A DNA stretch of 64,000 bases from Theocolax elegans (taxonomy: Eukaryota > Arthropoda > Insecta > Hymenoptera > Cerocephalidae): positions 5,603,448-5,667,447 of the forward strand of contig CM047430.1 of NCBI GenBank assembly GCA_026168455.1, read 5' to 3'. Made by a program: the position numbers and the translations under genes. Within the stretch, counting starts at the first letter, position 1. Every line of letters starts with the position of its first letter. Below the pieces are notes generated by a model. That model did not search any database, was not told the DNA's origin, and saw nothing but the letters and a program-made list of their open reading frames with translations. Below, one piece after another: positions 43,831-53,691 of this stretch.

Positions 43831-45738
43831 TAGATAGATAGATAGAAAACTTTATTGGGTTTTAGGGGTAGAAACCCCGTAAACACAAAAATACATACAT
43901 CGTAAAGTATTACAAAAATAAATTAACAAAGTAAAATTAACAAATAAAATACAACGCAGGAATAAAATAATAATAAAAACGATTGAAAGTAACAAATTGT
44001 AAAAATAAAAATAAAGATAAAACGCAAGAATAAAACGCACGCGAGTTTATAATACAATGCCAAGTAATGCATAATAGAATGAGCAGCGTAAGAGGTGGGC
44101 GCAGAGAAAAATATAAAGATAAAAATAAATATAAAAATGAGCACAAGAAAATGTAAAATGAAGGAATAACTTATTGAAAAAATAATACTGATAAAAATAT
44201 CACAAAAATAATAGACAATTAATAAATAAAAATATCACAGCGCAATTATAACATTAATTTTCCTCATTCGCTTCATTCTGTAACGATAAGTCGCTTACAT
44301 AGCTAATATCACGCATAAAACTTATATCTAAAGCAGTAAGGTCGCTTAATTGGGGACGGATGAGATTTTCACGGGTCGCTCTTTCCTCCCAAGCTAAGGA
44401 ATCGAGACGAAGAAAATGAGTAAAAGTAGATGATTTGAATGTGTTGATGTGGGATGGATCGAATGACGTAATAGAGAGTGAGTTTAACTGCTTGGTGGCT
44501 GTGATGACAAATGATTTGTGAAGCGATTCAGTACGAGGGGGAAGATAGGTTAACGGTTTCGGAGGATGACGAGATAAGATGCGTAGGTTAGATGAGCTGC
44601 TAAGTTTGACGAAGTGATCTGCTTGGTAATGAGGAGAATTATGTGATAAGATGATAAATGATAAAGAGGTAATGAAAAATAATCGTCTCGACTCAACAGA
44701 TAGCCAGCCCAACTTCAACCTATAGGGCGTAACATGATCGAATCTACGCAAGTTTCCCCAAACAAATCTGACGCAAGCATTTAGGAGCCCCTGGAGCTTC
44801 ATGTTTCTGGTCTGGTCCAGGTCATTATAGACCGCGCAAGCGTAATCAAAGTGAGGGAATATTAAGGCTTCTACAAGAGATTTTCGGATGCTTCTGGAGA
44901 AGGCACGTTTATGAAAGCGTAGCGAACGTAAGATTCCGTGCACCCTCTGAGAAATTGTCAAAACGTGTTTGGACCAGTCTAGAGTGGGCAGTAGCCAGAC
45001 GCCAAGTGATTTTACTTGATTTTCGTAATGGAGAGACTTATTCAAAAGCATAACTCGCGGGGCAGTGGTTAGATCTATACGCGAGACATATGCCTTACTA
45101 ACCAGGATCATTACTTTTGTTTTATTAATGTTCAGATCTAAACCATTGAGAGAAGCCCAGGACGCAACCGCATTTGCGTCATGTGTGATTCGCTGGACAC
45201 CCAATTCAAATTCGTCCGGTGGAAAGGAGTAGTAAACCTGGGTGTCATCGGTATAAATCATATGATTACTATACTCAAGAACATCCGGGAGATCATTGAT
45301 AAAAACTGAAAAAAGTAATGGACCCAAAACACTGCCCTGCGGTATGCCTGAATTTACCCCAAGCCAGTCAGAGCAGACGCCCAACTCATCCACTACCGCT
45401 TGCGAGTACCACCATCTAAGAACCGTGTTTGAGCAACCCATATTACGTAGCTTAAACAACAACGGGCCGTGCGGTACCGAATCAAACGCTTTGGAGACGT
45501 CGAACAGGACCAAAATCCTGATCATACGTGAGTCAATAGCCCTTCTGATGTCGTCGAGAACACCTAAAAGGGCGGTCTGTGTACTGTGGCCCCTGCGAAA
45601 CCCTGCCTGTCTATCAATCAGTTTGAGATTTGATTCCAAATAGTAAGATAACTGCGAGTGTACCAACCTTTCAAGCAATTTAGAGACCTCACAGAGCTTC
45701 GCGATGGGCCTGGTATCTGAGCAAGACTCAATCCAACG
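43831..45738 (-). mobile_element. 5'-truncated CR1/Jockey-group LINE in the GA satellite
   Basis: Minus strand. It begins inside the RT (about 45738, SCSDTRPIAKLCEVSKLLE), keeps a 474-codon open frame, then a 3' UTR, a GGGGTTTCTACCCC hairpin (43864-43877), AATAAAG and a (TATC)n tail at 43831-43844. In its own orientation it is inserted into (TC)n, like the others. Close to the LINEs at 7828 and 28600 in sequence (RQAGFRRGHSTQTALLG). Confidence 0.88.
44254..45678 (-). pseudogene. C-terminal LINE reverse transcriptase, 474 codons open
   Basis: An uninterrupted frame from the RT fingers to the ORF end: QAGFRRGHSTQTALLGVLDD, FDVSKAFDSVPHG, GIPQGSVLGPLLFSVFIND, then the catalytic region MIYTDDTQVYY, where the usual FADD is read as YTDD. 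The C-terminal part contains SLVEALIFPHFDYACAVYND and the LSVESRRLFFITSLSF block. It lacks the endonuclease. The second catalytic Asp pair is kept but the Ala before it is Thr. An open frame this long implies recent insertion. Confidence 0.8.
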
Positions 45739-46525
45739 AGAATGAGATAGATAAAGAGAGAGAATGAGAGATAAAGAGATAGACAGAGAGAGAGAATCAG
45801 ATAGATAAAGAGAGAGAATGAGAGATTAAGAGAGAGAGAGAGAGAATAAGCTAGAGAGATAGAGAGATAGAGAGAGAATGATAGATGGAAGGAGAGATAG
45901 AGAGAGGGGAACAGAGAAAGAATGAGTGATAGAGAGAGAAAGAGAGAGAGAGTGAGTGAGAGAGAGGGGGAGAGAGAGAGAATGTGTGATAGAGAGAAAG
46001 AGAGAGAATATAAGAGAGAGAATGAAAGATAGAGAGAAAGAGAGAGAGAGAGAGAATAAGAGAGAGAGAAAGAGAGAGAAAATTAGAGAGAGAGAGAATG
46101 AAAGATAGAGAGAGAATAAGAGAGAAAGAATGAAAGATTGAGAGAAAGAGAGAGAGAATTAGTGAGCGAGAATGAAAGATAGAGAGAAAGAGAGAGAATA
46201 AGAGAGAGTGAATGAAAGATAGAGAGAAAGAGAAAGAGAATAAGAAAGAGTGAATAGGAGATAGAGAGCGAGTGCGAGAATGAGAGAGAGAGTGTTAGAG
46301 TGCGAGAGTGGGAGCGTGTAAGATAAAGAGAGAGAATGAGAGATAAAGAGATAGAGAGAGAGAGAGGGAGAGCGCGAGAGAGAGAGAGAGAGAGGGAGAG
46401 CGCGAGAGAGAGAGAGAGAATGAGAGATGGAGAGAGGGAGAGAGATAGAGAGAGAGAATGATAGATGGAAGGAGAGATAGAGAGAGAATAATAGATGGAA
46501 GGAGAGAGACAGAGAGAGAATAATA

Positions 46526-46560
<35 letters not shown>

Positions 46561-48901
46561 AGAGATAAAGAGATAGACAGAGAGAGAATGGGATAGATAA
46601 AGAGAGAGAATGAGAGATAAAGAGAGTGAGGATGTAAGAATAAGAAATGTAGAGTAAGAGAGATAGAGAGAGAGAATGGAAGATAGAGAGAGAGAATGGA
46701 AGATAGAGAGAAAGAGACAGAGAATTAGAGAGAGAGAATGAAAGATAGAGAGAAAGAGAGGGAGAATAAGAGAGAGAGCATGAGATAGATAAAGAGAGAG
46801 AATGAGAGATAAAGAGAGTGAGAGAGCAAGAATAAGATAGAGAGTAAGTGAGATAGAGAGAGAGAATGATAGATGGAAGGAGAGATAGAGAGAGAATAAT
46901 AGATGGAAGGAGAGAGACAGAGAGAGAATAATAGATGGAGAGAGAGAGATAGAGAGAGTGAGAATTAGAGATAAAGAGATAGACAGAGAGAGAATGGGAT
47001 AGATAAAGAGAGAGAATGAGAGATAAAGAGAGTGAGGAAGTAAGAATAAGAAATGTAGAGTAAGAGAGATAGAGAGAGAGAATGGAAGATAGAGAGAAAG
47101 AGACAGAGAATTAGAGAGAGAGAATGAAAGATAGAGAGAAAGAGAGGGAGAATAAGAGAGAGAGAATTAGATAGATAAAGAAAGAGAATGAGAGATAAAG
47201 AGATAGAGAGACAGAGAGAGAGAATTAGAGAGAAAGAATGAAAGATAGAGAGATAGAGAGAGAGAATAAGAGAGAGAGCATGAAAGATAGAGAGAAAGAG
47301 AGAGAATGAGAGATAAAGAGACAGAGAGAGATAGAATGAGATAAAGAGAGAGAGAGAATGAGTTAGATAAAGAGAGAGAATGAGAGATAAAGAGAGTGAG
47401 AGAGAAAGAGTAACATAGAGAGTAAGAGAGAGAGAGAGAGGGAGAGAGAGAGAGGGAAAGAGATAGAGAGAGCGAGAGAGAGAAGGAGAGAGAGAGAATT
47501 AGAGAGAGAGAATGAAAGATAGAGAGAAAGAGAGAGAGCATGAGATGGATAAAGAGAGAGAATGAGAGATATAGAGATAGAGTGAGAGAGAGAATTAGAT
47601 AGATAAAGAGGGAGAATGAGAGATAAAGGGAGAGAGAATTAGAGATAAAGAGACAGACAGAGAGAGAATGGGATAGATAAAGAGAGAGAATGAGAGATAA
47701 AGAGAGTGAGGAAGTAAGAATAAGAAATGTAGAGTAAGAGAGATAGAGAGAGAGAATGATAGATGGAAGGAGAGATAGAGAGAGAGAGCGAGGGAGAGAG
47801 AGAGAGGGAGAAAGAGAGAAAGAAAGAGAGAGAGAATAAGAGAGAAAGAATGAAAGATTGAGAGAAAGAGAGAGAGAATTAGAGAGCGAGAATGAAAGAT
47901 AGAGAGAAAGAGAGAGAGAATAAGAGAGAGAGCATGAAAGATAGAGAGAAAGAGAGAGAATAAGAGAGAGTGAATGAAAGATAGAGAGAAAGAGAAAGAG
48001 AATAAGAAAGAGTGAATAGGAGATAGAGAGCGAGTGCGAGAATGAGAGAGAGAGTGTTAGAGTGCGAGAGTGGGAGCGTGTAAGATAAAGAGAGAGAATG
48101 AGAGATAAAGAGATAGAGAGAGAGAGAGGGAGAGCGCGAGAGAGAGAGAGAGAATGAGAGATGGAGAGAGGGAGAGAGATAGAGAGAGAGAATGAAAGAT
48201 AGAGAGAAAGAGAGAGAGAATAAGAGAGAGAGAATGAAATATAGAGAGAAAGAGAGATAAGGAGATAAAGAGAGAGAGAGAGAGAGGGAGGGAGAGAGAG
48301 AGAGAGAGGGAGAGAGATAGAGAGAGAGAGAATGAAAGACAGAGAGACAGAGAGAGAGAATTAGAGAGAAAGAATGAAGGATAGAGAGATAGAGAGAGAG
48401 AATAAGAGAGAGAGCATGAAAGATAGAGAGAAAGAGAGAGAATGAGAGATAAAGAGATAGAGAGAGATAGAATGAGATAAAGAGAGAGAGAGAATGAGTT
48501 AGATAAAGAGAGAGAATGAGAGATAAAGAGAGTGAGAGAGTAAGAGAGATAGAGAGAGAGAATGATAGATGGAAAGAGAGATAGAGAGAGAGAATGATAG
48601 ATAGAAAGAGAGATAGAGAGAGAGAATGATAGATGGCGAGAGAGAGTGAGGGAGAGAGAGAGGGAGAGTGATAGAGAGAGAGAGAGTAAGAATGAATGAT
48701 AGAGAAAAAGAGAAAGAGAATAAGAGAGAGTGCATGAGATAGATAAAAAGAGAGAATGAGAGATAAGATGATAGAGTGAGAGAGAGAATAAGATAGATAA
48801 AGAGATAGACAGAGAGAGAATGGGATAGTTAAAGAGAGAGAATGAGAGATAAAGAGAGTGAGAGAGAAAGAATAAGATAGAGAGTAAGAGAGAGAGAGAG
48901 G

Positions 48902-48943
<42 letters not shown>

Positions 48944-49245
48944 GAGAGAGAGAGAGAGAGGGAGAGAGAGAGAATTAGATAGATAAAGAGGGAGAATGAG
49001 AGATAAAGAGATAGAGAGAGAGAGAATTAGAGATAAAGAGATAGACAGAGAGAGAATGGGATAGATAAAGAGAGAGAATGAAAGATAGAGAGAAAGAGAG
49101 GGAGAATAAGAGAGAGAGCATGAGATAGATAAAGAGAGAGAATGAGAGATAAAGAGAGTGAGAGAGCAAGAATAAGATAGAGAGTAAGTGAGATAGAGAG
49201 AGAGAATGATAGATGGAAGGAGAGATAGAGAGAGAATAATAGATG

Positions 49246-49281
<36 letters not shown>

Positions 49282-49855
49282 GAGGGAGAGAGAATGTAAG
49301 ATAGAGAGAAAGAGAGAAAGAGAGAGAGAATAAGAGAGAGAGAATGAAATATAGAGAGAAAGAGAAATAGAATAAGAGAGAGAGAGAATGAAAGAGAAAG
49401 AGAAAGAGAAAGGGAATAAGAGAGAGATAATGAAAGATAGAGAGAATGAGAGAGAGAATAAAAGAGAGAGAATGAAAGATAGAGAGAAAGAGAGAGAGAA
49501 TAAAAGAGAGAGAATGTAAGATCGAGAGAAAGGGAGAGAGAATAAGAGAGAGAGTATGAAATATAGAGAGAAAGAGAAAGAGAATAAGAGTGAGAATGAA
49601 AGAGAAAGAGAAAGAGAAAGAGAATAATGAAAGATAGAGAGAAAGAGAGAGAGAGAGAATAAAAGAGAGAGAATGAAAGATAGAGAGAAAGAGAGAGAGA
49701 ATAAAAGAGAGAGAATGAAAGATAGAGAGAAAGAGAGAGAGTATAAAAGTGAGAGAATGTAAGATAGAGAGAAAGAGATGGAGAGATAGAGAGAGAGAGA
49801 GAGAGAATGAAAGATAGAGAGTAAGAGAGAGAGAATAAGAGAGAGAGATAATATC
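45739..49855 (-). repeat. GA-rich satellite with higher-order repeats
   Basis: About 4.1 kb of purine-rich + strand. Beyond the basic (GA)n/GAATGAGAGATAAAG units there are longer repeats. A block at about 46190-46440 recurs at about 47955-48180, with a diverged third copy near 43605-43690. A block around 46550-46690 (with ATGTAAGAATAAGAAATGTAG) recurs near 46960-47090 and 47640-47750. An AATGATAGATGGAAGGAGAG unit recurs at least four times. The translated Leu/Ser-rich frames are not genes. Confidence 0.92.
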
Positions 49856-49867
49856 TCTCTCTCTCTC
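49840..49867. repeat. GA-to-TC strand-switch hairpin
   Basis: GAGAGAGATAATATCTCTCTC, a perfect palindrome where the purine tract flips to a pyrimidine tract. Confidence 0.85.
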
Positions 49868-49981
49868 TATCTGTCTCCCTATCTCTTCCTCTCACTGTCT
49901 CTCTCACGCCAAGATAATGTTTGTCGGACGGACGGACGGACGGACGGACGGACGGACGGACGGACGGACGGACGGACGGAC
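49868..49981 (+). repeat. TC boundary module and (GGAC)n array
   Basis: The right-hand copy of the boundary module (CTATCTCTTCCTCTCACTG, then ACGCCAAGATAATGTTTG) followed by about 14 GGAC units (49925-49981). Confidence 0.9.
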
Positions 49982-50211
49982 ATTATAATTTATCGGTTTT
50001 TTTTTTTTTATATCACTTAGTAATTATAATAATAATTTTTTTGTCAGTATTATGATGCATTAACTTATGTTACACATATTTATCATAAAATATATATGTT
50101 TTAAGTATTTTTCGCAAGAATAGGGGAGTTTTTACAAAATCGCTCAAAAAGATAACTTTAATATAATGTAGATTTTCGTATTGTTCTAACCAATCTCATG
50201 ATCTACATTAT
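49982..50211. other. AT-rich intron, nothing recognised
   Basis: Poly-T and AT-rich sequence between the satellite and the TTAA bordering the next transposon. Confidence 0.4.
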
Positions 50212-50215
50212 TTAA

Positions 50216-51479
50216 GGGGTTACCCCTACTTGTAACGTAAAAAAAGGCCTTTTTCATGAACTTTTTTAAAGAAAACTATAAAACATTTTTAATTGATTAA
50301 TATACCATCTTAAAGAACACATCTTGGAAAACTTTTAAGTAATTTTTTTATTGTAAAATAATCCACTATTAAGTGGTATATGACAGTCGAATTAATGGTG
50401 TTTTTTAGGCGGTTTGCGGTGACCAACATAGCGGCGAAGTGGATTATCTGAAACCAAAAATTTGGACGGATTTAGTTAGATATAAGTATAAACTAGTTTT
50501 TAATCAAAGGATTTAAAAAACTATTTATTTTTCACAAAATAACGAATAGTCAAAATTTGGTTCGATTTTAAGGAAAAAAATCGAACAATTAAAGACTACC
50601 TTTTTCTGTATTAAAGAAGCCTGTAAAATTTGAAGATGAATCGGTTCATTAGTATTCGAGTAATCTTGGCCACCGACTTCAGAAATGCCATTTCGAGAAA
50701 AACGCGATTAAAGTTGCAATTTCAGTTTACACGAAGAAAATCATTTTTTTTTTGTAAACTTACATAAAGTCATCTATTCCTGGTCCATACAGAAGTTGTT
50801 CCGCTGATGATGCTGCTTGTAAAATGGAGATTTGCCTTTGTCTACGTAATAATCTTCCTCCACGAGTGCTCTGAGCAGCACGTCTGTCAGCTAGTGCAAT
50901 CGAACCTTCATCGATTTTTTCAGCGTATTCGTGCGTGTTGCGACTACAGCTCACTCCGATTGAGTTCAAATAAAATAACAATGATTTTGAACCTTCATTA
51001 AATAATCCAACAGCAATATAAGTTGCTAAATTCACAATAACTGCTACACTTAAGACGATTTTTGGGGCGATTTTCCAAATGAGTTGGTTGAAGCTTTCAT
51101 TGATATTTTGATTGAAACCACCGACGCATGTTTCAAGTAAGGTTTCATTACTTAGATCTGTATATATAGGTTTGATGGCATCGAATACCTCCGATGGAAG
51201 TGCTTTGTACTCGTGTTGAAAAGCTTCGTTTCTCGCCTGAGCTCGTTGATACGAACACCACGATTCTTCACCAGCTGGATATCTCTCGTGATTTGGTTTT
51301 TCATCGGTGGAACTGTAATGGTCGAAGGTCGTCCATATTGCCTCATGCATACCGCTAACAGGATCAGAATGTCATCGAATAGCCAGTGCATAATACACCG
51401 TGAGCTTGTCGATAAATTGACCCGTCAGCTTTCCTTTACCTCCAAGCTTTCTGACATTGACATTGCACATTGACTAACA
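50216..51479 (-). mobile_element. DNA transposon fragment, copy 2 (TTAA-bordered 3' end)
   Basis: The right-hand (3', minus-strand) terminus reads TTAA then GGGGTTACCCCTACTTG from 50212, a plausible transposon end with a TTAA target. The sequence then holds the 3' UTR and the transposase C-terminal half; the 5' half is missing at about 51479. The 3' UTR shares a recognisable stretch with copy 1 (cgcgtttttctc.aaa..gcattt.t.agtcggt.g.caagat). Confidence 0.7.
50760..51350 (-). pseudogene. C-terminal half of a Mutator-like/DGTWKKR-family transposase, 196 codons
   Basis: An open frame with HERYPAGEESWCSYQRA, LLETCVGGFNQNINESFNQL and YIAVGLFNEGSK, matching the corresponding parts of copy 1 (HHEKCPCDAESWC, GGFTQNNSECLNQLIW, ACIFNEGN). 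Upstream, a stop separates the preceding GQFIDKLTVYYALAIR segment. The catalytic first two Asp blocks are absent, so it is a truncated fragment. Confidence 0.75.
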
Positions 51480-52179
51480 TAATTTAAAAAAATATAGTAT
51501 AATCAAGTGGATGCCTTATCATTCACCATACTTATTATAACTACTTTAAAATAATTTTTTATTATTTTCTATATAAACCCAACATATGTGTTTGATGCAT
51601 TGGCAATTGGGAAAGTCATTAATAATTTTGTAACTTTTATAACTTTTATAGTGGTAATGGTATTTCTCCATCCGTATTAAAGTTACTGAATAACCATATT
51701 TATTTTATATTAAGGCAATATGTGTTTGATTCTTTGGCAACTGTATAATATTTACATATAACAAGGTTAGGTGAAACAAGTATCACGTATAATTTTTTTC
51801 AAATATTTATTTCCGTATTTACAGAAAATTTTTGGATTTTTAAAAGTAGATCCCTTTAATTCAGCTACCACATCTTCTTAAAATAAAAAATATTAACGTA
51901 AAAACAAAAATTGTGAGACTTAAAATCGTTCAAGGCACTAACTAAAGTATATTATAGACATTAAACTTAATTGTTTCATGTAATTACATCAACATTAAAA
52001 CAACTAGAATAAGTATAAAATCAAAAATTGAATCTGTCGAGTTTTCCATGATCGGTGTTATTTTGGGTGGGTCATAATTTTTCAACTTCTAGTGCAGATA
52101 GAGGTCTAAAATTTTGCACACAACTTACAATGTGAAAAATAAGTAAGAAAAAAATTAAATAAAAATTATTGAATGCTTA
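51480..52179. other. AT-rich intron, nothing recognised
   Basis: No gene, repeat or RNA recognised. Confidence 0.4.
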
Positions 52180-52650
52180 TTTTTCAAAAACTGTTGGTAA
52201 AAGTACTTTATATAAAACACCTTCCACGAAGGTGTCAACATTCGCAAGTATGGTATCCAATCACACTTTTAAAAATGTTATCTGATAAAAAAATCTTTAA
52301 TTCTTACTCCCATCCTATTTCTAGTTATATTTTGCTTAAACTTCATAGAGTTTCTGCAATAGAAAATACTGAAATCAAATCGACATAAGCCAAAAGTATC
52401 TTTAATCAAATATATATATTTTTTTTTTGCTTAAACTCCATAAAGTTTCTGCAAAAATCAAATCGACATAAGCAACAAGTATTTTTAATTAAATATTTAT
52501 ATTTTTTTTGTTTAAACTCCATAAAAAGTTTCTGCAATAGAAAGTACTGAAATCGAAGCGGAATAATCGACAAGTATTTTTTACGATACCATGCATTGTA
52601 TTTTAATTAAAATTTATATATTTTGCTTAAACTTTATAAAAAGTAACTAA
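52180..52650 (+). repeat. foldback-arm repeat array, second locus
   Basis: Three to four imperfect subunits (gcttaaactccataaaaag, TTTCTGCAATAGAAAGTACTG, ATCGACAAGTATTTTTTACG) matching the arms of the foldback element at 15780-18330, in the orientation of its left arm. The left edge also matches (AAACACCTTCCACGAAG against AAACACCTTCCAAGAATG at 15820). Confidence 0.75.
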
Positions 52651-53149
52651 AAGCTAAAACAGGGGGGGGGGGGGGGATTGTGTGGCCTCTCCGTCGCCCC
52701 AACCAGTGAGGTACGTCCAGCCCGGAAGATTATTTATATGTCCCCGTCGTGGATGAAATCCACAGCGGGAGGCATATCTCCAATCCCGTTACCTCTCCTT
52801 AAGAAGGAAGAAATCGCGTGGGAGGTGAAAGGGCATTTCTAAAGTTAGCATTTTCGCACAATAATAAAAAGATGAGTTTACAGAACGTTTAGAGAAAGCA
52901 GAAGTAAGCAGAAGCTTACGTTAAGTAGGAAAAAGCACTAGGCTGAAAAAACCTAATTGTAGTAATGTGATAGTTAAAAGAATGAAAAATGAGATGAAAG
53001 GTGGAATGGATATGAGGTTGAGTGGAAAGTGAGAAAGAGAAATAAATAGACTATGTGACGGGGTACATTGATGAGCCGAGTAGGGCCATTCTATAGAGCT
53101 CCGGCTGGTTCTTCCGGCAAAATGCCTACGAGAAGCAGCCATCCACCCT
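52651..53149 (-). other. poly-G/C run and possible LINE 3' region
   Basis: A run of 13-14 G at 52663-52676 is followed by GC-richer sequence that may be the 3' UTR of the minus-strand Jockey-type LINE continued from 53150. The 73-aa minus-strand open frame (52921-53142) has no recognisable domain. Identity is uncertain. Confidence 0.35.
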
Positions 53150-53373
53150 GCATATGTTTCCTCCCCATACCATCAATGTCAATTAAATAGGATTTATTTT
53201 TGAATGACGAATAGTTGTTCCTACGGGGCGGACAGAAAGTCCTTTGGTCGTGTGTGTTTGTTTTTAGGATCGAATTCGTATTTACCGAGGTTGTTTATTA
53301 GAGCGTATTTTGATTTTGCGGAGTTTTCGTAGAATTTTACGGTTGAAGTTTAATGAGATTATTTAAATATTCT

Positions 53374-53599
53374 TGTTGGAATGTATGAGGTTACAATAAT
53401 GCAATAATTAAGTACATAATAAACTATTTATTATAACTTATGTATATATATATCAAAAGGCGCTTAAAGCCATCTGAGCTCCTGCTCTCACGAGGTTGAA
53501 AAACCGTCTAACACTAGTACAGTCCTACTTGCGAGTCTTTTACAATTGTACCGGAAGATGTCTCACAATATATATTTTAAATTTACGCATATTTCAACA
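53374..53599 (-). repeat. 3' LTR of the Copia element
   Basis: 226 bp, TGTTGAAATATGCG...CATTCCAACA on the minus strand. It ends at the ATTCT duplication. The purine run AAGGAGGCG (53600-53608, minus strand) just before it is the polypurine tract. Confidence 0.92.
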
Positions 53600-53691
53600 C
53601 GCCTCCTTAAATTTAAAATTAAACAAAAAATAAAAATGTTACATTTTATATAGCGTGAATTAAATTTATTTGGATTGCATACTAAAAAATT

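Noticed and set aside
43121..49907. Long Leu/Ser-rich open frames (up to 310 codons) on the minus strand
   Set aside because: Direct translation of (GA)n/(TC)n satellite; no composition or start context of a gene.
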